Shown in pieces: positions 51,437 through 61,365 of a DNA stretch of 64,000 nucleotides. Positions within the stretch are counted from its first letter, which is position 1. The number at the start of each line of letters is the position of its first letter. The notes beneath the pieces were generated by a model. That model made no database searches and was not told the DNA's origin. It saw nothing but the letters and a program-made list of their open reading frames with translations. This DNA is from Cellulosimicrobium sp. CUA-896 (lineage in GTDB: Bacteria > Actinomycetota > Actinomycetes > Actinomycetales > Cellulomonadaceae), in assembly GCF_001942335.1 (NCBI RefSeq), contig NZ_MKKH01000001.1:41348-105347 (forward strand), written 5' to 3'. Position numbers and translations under genes: made by a program.

Positions 51437-52686
51437 GGTCGGTGCTCCTCGTCGTCCGGGTGGTCGGGGTGCTCGCCGCGCAGGATCGCGGCGGCGGCCA
51501 GCGCGCGGCGGCGCACCTCGTCGAGGTCGTCGCCGCTGACGTTGACGTGGCCGAGCTTGCGGCCGGGGCGCACGTCCTTGCCGTACAGGTTCACCCGGGC
51601 GTCCGGGAAGGCACCGAGCACGTCGGGCAGCGCGGAGGTGAGCTCGTCGAGCGTGGACCCGAGGACGTTGGCCATGACGGTCCAGGGCGCGGTCGCGCTG
51701 GTGTCGCCGAGCGGCAGGTCGAGCACGGCGCGCAGGTGCTGCTCGAACTGGCTCGTCACGGCACCGTCGATGGTCCAGTGCCCGGAGTTGTGGGGGCGCA
51801 TGGCGAGCTCGTTGACGAGGACGCGCGGTCCGTCGTCGTCCGGTCCCCCGGCGACCTCGAACATCTCGACGGCGAGCACGCCGGTCACGCCGAGCCCTTC
51901 GGCGATGCGCACGGCGGCGTCGCGGGCGTGCGCGGCCTCGGCGTCGGTGAGCCCGGGCGCGGGTGCGACCACCTCGGCGCACACGCCGTCGCGCTGGATC
52001 GACTCGACCACGGGCCAGGTGCGGACCTCGCCGCGGCCGTCCTCGCCGCCGGACGGTCGCCGGGCGACGAGCACGGCGAGCTCGCGCGTGAACGGCACCT
52101 TCTCCTCCACGAGGAGCGCCGGGCCGCCGGACGCGGCGGCGTCGATCCACTCGGCGACCTGGTCCGCTCCCCCACCGGCGGTGGTGACCACGCGGACGCC
52201 CTTGCCGTCGTAGCCGCCGCGCGACGTCTTGACGACGGCCTCGCCCCCGACGTCGGCCAGGAACTCCGCGAGGGCCGCGCGTGCCGCGTCGGGCTCGTTG
52301 GGCAGCGCCGCCCAGCGCGGGCACGGGACGCCGAGCGCGGTCAGGCGCCGGCGCATGACGATCTTGTCCTGGGCGTGAACGAGCGCCTCGGGTCCCGGGC
52401 GCACCGGCGTGCCGTGCTCGAGGAGGTCCGTCAGCAGTCCGTTCGGGACGTGCTCGTGCTCGAACGTGAGGACGGCGGCCGGCGCGCCGTCGGCCGGGGC
52501 GATGAGCGCGCGGATCGCCGCCTCGTCGGACGCGGCGCCCATGGGCGCGTCCGCCACCACCTGGGCCGCCGACGTCCCGGGCGCCTCGACGAGCACCCGC
52601 AGGTGCACGCCCAGCTCCCCGGCCGCCGGGGCCATCATCCGTGCGAGCTGTCCGCCGCCGACCACCGCGATCACTGGTGCTGCCAC
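51433..52686 (-). CDS. purK: 5-(carboxyamino)imidazole ribonucleotide synthase
   Basis: ATP-grasp enzyme of 417 residues that makes N5-CAIR from AIR, bicarbonate and ATP, upstream of PurE. GTG 52686 ([18 protein letters not shown]); TAGGGT lies eight bases upstream, favouring this start over the GTG at 52692. Motifs: [71 protein letters not shown], and the active-site [27 protein letters not shown]. Frame intact. It is followed by purE with a four-base overlap and is divergent from gtrA. Confidence 0.96.
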   Translation of the reverse strand: MAAPVIAVVGGGQLARMMAPAAGELGVHLRVLVEAPGTSAAQVVADAPMGAASDEAAIRALIAPADGAPAAVLTFEHEHVPNGLLTDLLEHGTPVRPGPEALVHAQDKIVMRRRLTALGVPCPRWAALPNEPDAARAALAEFLADVGGEAVVKTSRGGYDGKGVRVVTTAGGGADQVAEWIDAAASGGPALLVEEKVPFTRELAVLVARRPSGGEDGRGEVRTWPVVESIQRDGVCAEVVAPAPGLTDAEAAHARDAAVRIAEGLGVTGVLAVEMFEVAGGPDDDGPRVLVNELAMRPHNSGHWTIDGAVTSQFEQHLRAVLDLPLGDTSATAPWTVMANVLGSTLDELTSALPDVLGAFPDARVNLYGKDVRPGRKLGHVNVSGDDLDEVRRRALAAAAILRGEHPDHPDDEEHRP

Positions 52687-52694
52687 GTGCACCC

Positions 52695-52700
52695 ACCCTA
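52695..52700 (-). promoter_or_regulatory. -10 box TAGGGT for leaderless purK
   Basis: TAGGGT on the minus strand followed by eight bases and GTG at 52686. It is one half of a divergent promoter region with the gtrA box at 52780. Confidence 0.55.
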
Positions 52701-52779
52701 GTGCCTGCGGCCCGGACGCCCGGTCGGGTGCCACGACGCGGACGCCCCGCGCGCCCGGCGTCCTCGACGGCGCGCCCGG

Positions 52780-52785
52780 TAGGCT
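52780..52785 (+). promoter_or_regulatory. -10 box TAGGCT for leaderless gtrA
   Basis: TAGGCT plus six bases, then ATG at 52792. Same hexamer and similar spacing as at 21320. Confidence 0.55.
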
Positions 52786-52791
52786 CGGCGG

Positions 52792-53349
52792 ATGGCCTCC
52801 GTCCCGTCCCGGCCGCGCCAGCGGCTCGCCGACCGCGTGCGCGAGCTCGCGAAGTTCGGCTCGGTGGGCGCGGTCGCGTACGTCGTGGACCTGGGGCTGT
52901 TCAACCTCCTGAGCTTCGGTCCCGGCGAGCTGCTCGGGCACAAGCCGCTCACGGCGAAGGTGGTCTCGGTCGCGGTCGCGACGCTCGTCGCGTGGCTGGG
53001 AAACCGCCACTGGACGTTCGCCGCGCGCCGCACGGCGACCCGGGGGCGCGAGCTGGCGGCGTTCATCGTGGTGAACGTCGGCGGCATGCTCGTCGCGGTC
53101 GGCTGCCTCGCGTTCTCCACCTACGTGCTGGGGCTGACGTCGCCGCTCGCGAAGAACGTGTCGGCGAACGTGGTGGGGCTCGCCCTCGGCACCGCGTTCC
53201 GGTACGTCGCCTACCGGCGCCTCGTCTTCACGGGCACGCCGGCGGTAGGCGAGCACAGCGGGGACGGCATGGACGGCATGGACGGCGCGGACGGCGAGGG
53301 CGCTGTCGACGCGCTCGAGTCGGAGCGCACCGGCACCCCTTCGACGTGA
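52792..53349 (+). CDS. GtrA-family membrane protein
   Basis: Protein of 185 residues with four predicted membrane helices: [59 protein letters not shown] and [21 protein letters not shown]. The conserved GNRHWTF and [11 protein letters not shown] motifs place it in GtrA, a family involved in moving or presenting polyprenyl-phosphate-linked sugars, which fits the DPM-like and GT-C genes upstream. The C-terminal tail has a short [13 protein letters not shown] repeat of no known role. Proximity to purK is a conserved actinobacterial arrangement. Confidence 0.9.
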   Translation: MASVPSRPRQRLADRVRELAKFGSVGAVAYVVDLGLFNLLSFGPGELLGHKPLTAKVVSVAVATLVAWLGNRHWTFAARRTATRGRELAAFIVVNVGGMLVAVGCLAFSTYVLGLTSPLAKNVSANVVGLALGTAFRYVAYRRLVFTGTPAVGEHSGDGMDGMDGADGEGAVDALESERTGTPST

Positions 53350-53359
53350 CGCCGCGTCG

Positions 53360-54687
53360 TCAGCGCTTGCGGCGCCGACGACGCCCCGAGGGGACCGCCG
53401 TGCCCATGGGCAGCACGACGCGCGGGTCGAGCCGGCGCGGCACCCCCGCGAGGAACAGCGCGAACACCGGGGGCCGTCGCTGCGCCAGCTCGAGCCGCCC
53501 GCCGTCCGCCGCGGCGAGGTCGCGGGCGAGCGCCAGACCGAGCCCGGTGCCGGCACCGGACGTGACCTCGCGCTCGAAGATGCGGGGGGCGAGGTCGTCG
53601 GGGACCCCCGGGCCCTCGTCCGAGACCTCCGTGACCACGGCGCCGCTCGTGCTCGACGGACGCGCGCGCACCGTCGTCGTGCCGCCGCCGTGCTTGAGCG
53701 AGTTCTCGAGCAGCGTCGCGAGCACCTGCGCGAGGGCGCCGGGCGTCGCGAGCACCTGGCAGCGCGCGGGGATGTCGACGACGAGCCGGCGCCCGGCCTT
53801 CTCGAAGGTCGGCAGCCACTCCTCCTCCTGCTGGCGTACGACGTCGAGCAGGTCCACGGCCTCCGTCGTCCCGCCCTGCGACCGGCGCGAGGAGGCGAGC
53901 AGGTCGTCCACGACGCCGACGAGGCGCTCGACCTGCTCGAGCGAGATGCGCGCCTCCTCCTGGACCGCGGGGTCGTCGGACGCGAGCGAGATCTCCTCGA
54001 GGCGCATGCTCAGCGCGGTGAGAGGGGTGCGGAGTTGGTGGGAGGCGTCGGCGGCGAACTGGCGCTCCGCGGCGAGGCGGCCGGCGAGCCGGTCGGAGCT
54101 GCGCGCGAGCTCGGCCGCGACGAGGTCGATCTCCTCGACCCCGGACGGCTCGACGCGCGGGCGCACCTGGCCGGAGCCGAGCTGCTCGGCCGACGCGGCG
54201 AGGTAGACGAGCGGGGCGGACAGCCGGTTCGCCTGCCACACCGCCATGCCGATCCCCGCGGCGAACGCGACGACGGACGCCGCGACCACGAGGATGACCA
54301 CCTGCGCGGCCGTCCAGTAGGCCGCCCAGTACGACACGGACATGTCGACGATCGCGCCGGTCTCGGACGTCGCGACCTTGCGGATCTCGCGCCCGGTCAC
54401 GTCCTCGCCGGCCCGCAGCACCGTGCCGTCGGGGAGCTGGACGTACACCGACGCCGCGATGTCCGCGCCCGACGACTGGACGGCGTCCTCGATGATGCGT
54501 CCGGGATCTCCTCGTCCGCCGCGATCCGGCGGTCGATGCGGGTCGCCAGGCGGTCGGCGCGCGCCTGCACCTCGTCCGCCTCGCCCTGCAGGACGAGCTG
54601 CGCCCCGAAGAAGGCGAGCGGGAACCCGAGCAGGATCACCGCGACGGCGACCGCCGCCACCGTCGCCTGCAGCATCCGCCGGCGCAC
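53360..54687 (-). CDS. OmpR-partner sensor histidine kinase (frame break)
   Basis: About 442 residues from GTG 54687. First membrane helix TVAAVAVAVILLGFPLAFFGA, an extracellular sensor loop of about 130 residues, then the second helix VVILVVAASVVAFAAGIGMAV and a HAMP-like region. The H-box FAADASHQLRTPLTALSMRLEEI (phospho-acceptor His), N-box VLATLLENSLKHGGG, G1 DEGPGVPDD and G2 GTGLGLALARDL are intact. The frame is broken in CCGGG at 54501-54505; one G or C restores EIPGRIIEDAVQSSG. The response regulator is 35 bases upstream, so this is the second gene of the pair. Signal unknown. Confidence 0.9.
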
Positions 54688-54722
54688 GCTGCTCCTCGAC
54701 CTCCCCGGCCCGCGCAGGCGCG

Positions 54723-55406
54723 TCAGCTCTCGCCGGTCTCGAAGCGGAAGCCGAGCCCGCGGACCGTCGAGATGTAGCGCGGAGAGTTCGCGTCGTCGCC
54801 GAGCTTGCGGCGCAGCCAGGACACGTGCATGTCGAGCGTCTTCGTGGAGCCGACGGGCTCGGATCCCCAGACGTCGCGCATCAGCGCGTCGCGCACGACG
54901 ACCGACCCGGCGCTGGCCACGAGCACGCGCAGGAGCTCGAACTCCTTCGTCGTCAGGTGCAGCTCGCGCTCGCCCTGGAACGCGCGGTGCGCGGAGACGT
55001 CGATGCGCACGTCCTGGGCGGCGAGGTCCTCCTCGTCCCCCGTCTCGCCGTGGCTGCGGCGCAGCAGCGCCCGCACGCGCGCGAGCAGCTCCGCGAGACG
55101 GAACGGCTTGGTCACGTAGTCGTCGGCCCCGGCGTCCAGGCCCACGACGAGGTCGACCTCGTCCGCACGCGCCGTCAGCACGAGGACGGGCGTGGTGAGA
55201 CCCTTGTGGCGGATCTCGCGTGCGACGTCGAGCCCGTCCATGTCCGGGAGGCCCAGGTCGAGCACCACGATGTCCGCCGCGCTCGCGGAGTCGATCGCCC
55301 CTTGACCGGTTCCTTGGACGACGACGTCGTAACCCTCACGAGTCAGCGCACGTGCCAAAGGTTCGGCAATCGCCGGGTCGTCCTCCGCTAGCAGTACGTG
55401 GGTCAT
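54723..55406 (-). CDS. OmpR-family response regulator
   Basis: Protein of 227 residues. Receiver domain with the acidic pocket LLAEDDPAIAE (near 8-10), phospho-Asp in IVVLDLGLPDMDG near 50 and K in VTKPFRLAEL near 100. The winged helix (about 130-225) has HLTTKEFELLRVLVASAG, SEPVGSTKTLDMHVSWLRRKLGDD and RGLGFRFETGE. The ATG at 55406 is preceded by TAGCAT six bases away, indicating a leaderless message. It is co-transcribed with the following kinase and is divergent from another kinase gene 106 bases away. Target genes not evident. Confidence 0.94.
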   Translation of the reverse strand: MTHVLLAEDDPAIAEPLARALTREGYDVVVQGTGQGAIDSASAADIVVLDLGLPDMDGLDVAREIRHKGLTTPVLVLTARADEVDLVVGLDAGADDYVTKPFRLAELLARVRALLRRSHGETGDEEDLAAQDVRIDVSAHRAFQGERELHLTTKEFELLRVLVASAGSVVVRDALMRDVWGSEPVGSTKTLDMHVSWLRRKLGDDANSPRYISTVRGLGFRFETGES

Positions 55407-55412
55407 TCGCTC

Positions 55413-55418
55413 ATGCTA
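55413..55418 (-). promoter_or_regulatory. -10 box TAGCAT for leaderless OmpR-type regulator
   Basis: TAGCAT, six bases, then ATG at 55406 on the minus strand. It is divergent from TACCCT at 55500. Confidence 0.55.
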
Positions 55419-55499
55419 GGGCATCCGTACGACTTCGGGCCTATCGTGTCGCGGCCCGTCTGCAACCGTGGGCGGACGCCGTCGCGACCCCTCCCTGCC

Positions 55500-55505
55500 T
55501 ACCCT
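55500..55505 (+). promoter_or_regulatory. -10 box TACCCT for the NarL-type kinase gene
   Basis: TACCCT, seven bases, then ATG at 55513. It supports that start codon over upstream in-frame codons. Confidence 0.45.
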
Positions 55506-55512
55506 GGGCGCC

Positions 55513-56908
55513 ATGGGGTGGTACGCGCGGCTCGGGCAGTGGTCCGACAGGAACCAGTTCGCCGTCGACCTCTCCGTCACGCTCCTCGCCGCGCTCGTCG
55601 TCGTCCCGGCGTCGGCCGCGTTCGCGCCGAACGCGGGCGCCGTCGGCGCGGACCTCAGCGGGTGGTGGGGCGCGTTCTGGGCGCTCGCCGTCCTCGCCCC
55701 GCTGCCCTGGCGGCGCACCCGACCCGTCGCGTCGGCGGTCGCTGTGCTCGCCGCGGCCCTCGGACACCTCCTCGCGGGCTACCTGCTGCTCATGCCCGCC
55801 GACCTCGCGGTCCTCGTGGCGCTCTACTCCGTCACCGTCTACGGACCGCGCTGGGCGCACCGCACGGCGATCGCGTCGGCGCTCCTCGGCGCGCTCGTGC
55901 TCGGCGTCGCGCTCGGGCTGCAGACGGGCCGCCTCGCGGATCTCGCCATGACGGTCCTCTTCTCCTCGACCTTCGGCGGCGTGACGTTCCTCGCCGTGTG
56001 GGCCTTCGGCCTCGCGCGGCGCTCGCGGCGCGAGACCATCGCCGCGCTCGTCGACCGGGCCGAGCGTCTCGAGGTCGAGCGCGACCAGCAGGCGCAGATC
56101 GCCACCGCGGCCGAGCGCGCCCGCATCGCGCGGGAGATGCACGACATCGTCGCCCACTCGCTGTCCGTGATCATCGCCCAGGCCGACGGCGGTCGGTACG
56201 CCGCGTCCGCGGACCCGGCGGCGGCGCAGCGCGCGCTGACGACGGTCTCCGAGACGGGGCGGGCGGCCCTGTCGGACATGCGCCGGCTCCTCGGCGTGCT
56301 GCGCGCGGACGCGCCGCGCGCCCCGCTCGCCCCGGTCTCCCGCCACGACCCCGGCCCCGAGCCCGGTGCCGGCTCGACCACTGTCCCCGCGGCGCTCGAG
56401 CGCACGCCGCAGCCCGACACGGCCGACCTCGAGCAGCTCGTCGCCCAGGTGCGCGACAGCGGCCTGCGGGTCTCGCTCGTCCGGGTCGGGCAGGCCCGCA
56501 CCCTCCCGCCGGCGCCGGGCTCACGGTTTACCGCGTGTGCCAGGAGGCGCTGACGAACGTCCTCAAGCACGCAGGGCCGGACCCGACGGTCACGGTCGTC
56601 GTGCGGTGGGGCGCGACCGCCCTCGACCTCGAGGTCGACGACGACGGGCGCGGTGCCTCCGCGGACGCGCCCACGGACGCCGCGCGGCACTCCGGCGGCT
56701 ACGGTCTGCTCGGGATGCGCGAGCGCGCCGCGCTCTTCGGCGGCACGGTGAGCGTCGGCCCGCGACCCGGCGGCGGCTTCCGGGTCCACCTGACCCTTCC
56801 CGTCCCCGCCGCGGCGGCCGGCCCGGCCGCTGCGCGCGACGGCCGGCACCGCCTCCTCCGCCGCCTCCGCCCACCCGACCCCTCGCACCGACCGACAGGA
56901 CGCCATGA
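55513..56908 (+). CDS. NarL-type sensor histidine kinase (two frame breaks)
   Basis: About 465 residues from ATG 55513 (MGWYARLGQWSDRNQF). Four N-terminal membrane helices (AVDLSVTLLAALVVVPASAAF, FWALAVLAPLPW, VAVLAAALGHLLAGYLLL, ASALLGALVLGVALGL) precede the HisKA_3 motif RARIAREMHDIVAHSLSVII. The HATPase reads YRVCQEALTNVLKHAG, then DDDGRGA and GYGLLGMRERAALFGG. Break 1 at 56517-56519 (GGG for GGGG) joins PAPG to LTVYRVCQ. A second break between about 56800 and 56880 is inferred because only the third frame ends in TGA overlapping the regulator ATG. It pairs with the following LuxR-type regulator and may control the ABC system downstream. Confidence 0.88.
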
Positions 56909-57780
56909 CCGACGCCGCTCCCCTCCCCCCGGGCCCCCTCGCCCCGGACGCCGCCGCGACCGCTCCCGTGCGCATCGCCCTCGTCGACGACCAGCAGCTC
57001 GTGCGCGCCGGGTTCCGGATGGTCATCGACTCGCAGCCGGACCTGGAGGTCGCCGTCGAGGCCGGGGACGGCCTCCAGGCGCTGCGCCTCCTCGCCGACC
57101 ACGCGGTCGACGTCGTGCTCATGGACGTCCGCATGCCGAACCTCGACGGTCTGCAGACCACCGCCCGGCTCACGGCGGCGGCCGCCGACGGGGGGTACGC
57201 GCCCAAGGTCATCGTGCTGACGACGTTCGACCTCGACGAGTACGTCCTCGAGGCCATCCGCTCGGGCGCGAGCGGCTTCCTGCTCAAGGATGCGCCGCCC
57301 GAGGAGATGCTCGCCGCGATCCGCACGGTGCACCGTGGCGACGCCGTCATCGCGCCGTCGTCCACCCGCCGGCTGCTGGAGCACCTCGTCACGGCGCTCC
57401 CCGTGGACCACGCGCCCGACTCGCCGGAGCACGCGGCCGTCGCGGGCCTGACCGAGCGCGAGCGCGAGGTGCTCCTGCTCATGGCGCGCGGGCGGTCCAA
57501 CACCGAGATCGCCGCCGAGCTCTTCGTCGCCGAGGCCACCGTCAAGACGCACGTCGGCCGCATCCTCGCCAAGCTCGGCGCGCGCGACCGCGTGCAGGCC
57601 GTCGTCACGGCGTACGAGACCGGCTGGTGCGTCCCGGCTCCTGACCCCGCGACCGGTCCGCCCCGCACCGCGTCGGCCCTGGTCGGACGCGACGGGCTGC
57701 CCACGTACGACCACGGGATGACCCGCAGCGGCCGGGGACCACCCCGTCGCCGGACGCGGCCGCGAGGTCGCGGTCCGTAG
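56905..57780 (+). CDS. NarL/LuxR-family response regulator
   Basis: Protein of 291 residues. The receiver has IALVDDQQLVRAGFRMV, phospho-Asp in VVLMDVRMPNLDGLQT and K in GFLLKDAPPEEML. The C-terminal HTH reads LTEREREVLLLMARGRSNTEIAAELFVAEATVKTHVGRILAKLGARDR. A 60-residue tail, PAPDPATGPPRTASAL onward, is longer than usual. The ATG overlaps the kinase stop (ATGA). An ABC transporter operon starts 45 bases downstream in the same direction; kinase, regulator and LolD/FtsX-type ABC genes in a row usually form a detoxification or envelope-stress module. Confidence 0.93.
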   Translation: MTDAAPLPPGPLAPDAAATAPVRIALVDDQQLVRAGFRMVIDSQPDLEVAVEAGDGLQALRLLADHAVDVVLMDVRMPNLDGLQTTARLTAAAADGGYAPKVIVLTTFDLDEYVLEAIRSGASGFLLKDAPPEEMLAAIRTVHRGDAVIAPSSTRRLLEHLVTALPVDHAPDSPEHAAVAGLTEREREVLLLMARGRSNTEIAAELFVAEATVKTHVGRILAKLGARDRVQAVVTAYETGWCVPAPDPATGPPRTASALVGRDGLPTYDHGMTRSGRGPPRRRTRPRGRGP

Positions 57781-57825
57781 CGTCGAGGACGACCGCCCGG
57801 GCGCCGCCCGGGGGGCACCGACCTC

Positions 57826-58711
<886 letters not shown>

Positions 58712-58712
<1 letters not shown>

Positions 58713-61266
58713 TGCTCCGCCTCACCCTGGCGCAGATGCGCCGCAGCATCGGCCGCCTCGTGGCGGCCGGCGTCGCGATCGTCATCGGGACGGCCTTCGT
58801 CGCGGCGACGCTCATCGCGGGCAACGTCATCACGCAGACCACCAACGACTCGATCGCCGCGCAGTACGCGGACGCCGACCTCGTCGTCTCGGCGCCGGAC
58901 TACCTCACGCCGGACGACGTCGACGCTCTCGAGGGCGTCGAGGGCGTCGACGCCGTCGAGCCGGTCCAGCTCACGTACCTCGACCTGCAGCACGGGGCGA
59001 AGCGCGTGTTCCAGATGGCCGTCCCGGCCCCGTCGGACCCCCGCTTCGAGGCGCTCGAGGTCGTCGAGGGCTCCCTGCCGAGCGCCGCCGGCCAGGTCGC
59101 GCTCCCCGAGGACGTCGCCGAGCGCCTCGGCGTCGCCGTCGGCGGCACGGTGACGAGCTCGCGCAACGTCTGGGACGCCGCGGCACCGGACGGCGGGACG
59201 TACGAGGAGGTCCGCGACCGGCTCACGGTCGTCGGGACCACGGACGACCCCTACGGCGCGTACGCGCAGATGGGCGGCGCCGCGGTCGTCGCGCGCGAGG
59301 ACCTCGTGGCGTGGGAGTCCGCGCAGGCCACGCCCGACGACCCGGAGCGCACGTACTCGGCCGCGATGGTCGGCCTCGCGCCCGGCACCGAGCTCGAGAC
59401 GGCGCGCGCCGCGATCGGCGCGCAGGCGCCCGCGGACGCGAAGGCCGTCACGCCCGCCGAGCACGCGCAGGAGCAGGCGCGGCAGCTGACCGGCGACCGG
59501 GACGTGTTCACGTTCGTCATCCTCGGCTTCGCCGCCGTCGCGCTCCTCGTGGCGGCGCTCGTCATCGCGAACACCTTCCAGGTGCTCGTCGCCCAGCGCA
59601 CGCGCACGCTCGCGCTCCTGCGCGCCGTCGGCGCGGACAAGCGCCAGCTCGCCCGGTCGGTGCTCACCGAGGCCACCATCCTCGGCGTCGTGTCGTCCGT
59701 CGGCGGCATCCTGCTCGGCGGCCTGCTCACGCAGGTGGCGCTCCTCGTGGCGCGCGGTGCGACCTGGGCGTGCCGATCCCGGCGACGATCACCGTGACGC
59801 CGGCGGTCGTGCTCGTCCCCCTGCTCGTCGGCACGGCCGTGACGGTCGTGGCGTCGCTCGCGCCGGCCCGTGCCGCCACGCGCGTCGCCCCGCTCGAGGC
59901 CCTGCGCCCCGCGGACGCCCCGACGGTGGCGCGCGGCGGAGGTCGGGTCCGTCTCGTCGTGGCGTCCCTGCTCACCCTGGGCGGCACCGCGCTGCTCGCC
60001 GGCGGCATCGCGCTCGGGTACGCCGGCACGCCCGAGGCCGGGATCCTCGTCGGCGTCGCCGGGGGCGCGCTGTCGTTCGTCGGGATCCTCGTGGGCGCCG
60101 TGTTCTGGCTGCCCGCGGTCGTCGGCCTCCTCGGCCGCCTGCTCGCCGGCACCGGGTCGACGGCGCGGCTCGCGTCCGCGAACACCCTGCGGAACCCGCG
60201 CCGTACCACCGCGACGAGCACCGCGCTGCTCATCGGCGTCACGCTCGTGGCCATGATGTCGACCGGTGCCGCGAGCGCCCGGTCGAGCCTCGACTCGGCG
60301 CTCGACGACCAGTACCCGGTCGACGTGCTCGTGGCGACCGACGCCTACGGGGCGACGGGCGACGCCGTGCCGGCGGAGGTCGTGCGCGCCGTGTCGGGCG
60401 TGGACGGCGTCGCGCGGGTGGTCGAGCTGAGCGCGGCGGAGGCGACGCTCCCGGACGGCAGCGTCACGAGCGTGCACGGCGTGCACCCCGACCAGGCGCG
60501 CGGCGTCGTGCGCTCGCCGGACGAGCTCGAGCAGCTCGCCGCGGGCACCGTGCTGATCCCGCAGAGCGCGGCGGAGCTGTACGGCCTGGCCGACGGTGAC
60601 GACGTCGAGCTCACGGGACCGGCGGGCGACGTCGTCGAGGTCACGGCACGCGTGGGCGGCGTGGGTGGGTGGCTCCTGACGACCGAGGACCTCCGCGCTC
60701 TCGACCCGGAGGCCGTCGTGTCGCGCCTGTGGGTCGGTCTCGACGACCCGCAGGCGGCCACGCAGGTCGTGCCGACGATCCAGGACGCGCTCGTCGAGAC
60801 CGAGGTCCCGGTCGAGGTCCTCGGTGCGGCGGTCGAGCGCGCGATGATGCAGGACGTCATCGACACGGTGCTGGGCGTCATCGTGGGTCTGCTCGCGGTG
60901 GCCGTCGTCATCGCTCTCATCGGCGTGGCGAACACGCTGTCGCTGTCGGTGATCGAGCGGCGCCGCGAGTCCGCGACGCTGCGCGCGATCGGGCTGAGCC
61001 GCTCGCAGCTGCGCTGGATGCTCGCGATCGAGGGCATGCTCATCGCCGGGGTGGGCGCGCTGCTCGGCATCGTGCTGGGCCTGCTGTACGGGTGGGCCGG
61101 GTCGGCGACCGCGCTCAGCGTCATGGGCGACGTGGCGCTCACGGTGCCGTGGCGCGACATCGCGCTCGTGCTCGTGGTCGCCCTCGCCGCGGGGCTCGTG
61201 GCGTCCGTGGTCCCGGGACGGACGGCCGCGCGGACGTCGCCCGTCGCCGCCCTCGCCGTGGACTGA
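58712..61266 (+). CDS. FtsX-fold ABC transporter permease, double domain (frame break)
   Basis: About 851 residues. Helix 1 (LVAAGVAIVIGTAFVAATLIA) is followed by a large extracellular MacB-like domain, then three helices around FVILGFAAVALLVAALVIANTFQVL (first FtsX domain, about 250-400). A central helix pair (LVVASLLTLGGTALLAGGIAL and FVGILVGAVFWLPAVVGLLG) precedes a second external domain, and a second FtsX domain ends the protein (VIVGLLAVAVVIALIGVANTLSLSV, IERRRESATLRAIGLSRSQLRWML). This is the usual actinobacterial eight- to ten-helix form. One break at 59756-59757 (GCGG[G]TGCG) restores ARGCDLGVPIPATI. It works with the ATPase immediately upstream. Confidence 0.93.
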
Positions 61267-61286
61267 CGCCGCGGCGCGGACCGCGG

Positions 61287-61322
61287 GTGCGCCCCTGGGG
61301 ACGGTCGTCCACAGGGGCGCAC
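61287..61322. terminator. hairpin terminator after the FtsX permease
   Basis: Perfect 11-bp arms GTGCGCCCCTG (61287-61297) and CAGGGGCGCAC (61312-61322) with a 14-base loop, 20 bases after the permease stop and about 45 bases before the next start. Confidence 0.75.
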
Positions 61323-61365
61323 GCGCGTGCTGCGCGGCACCGTGCCTCCGGGGCAGGATCGCCGC

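Noticed and set aside
53262..53300. Short tandem repeat at the end of gtrA
   Set aside because: GACGGCATG units encode DGMDGMDG within an acidic tail; two or three copies only, with no sign of regulatory use.
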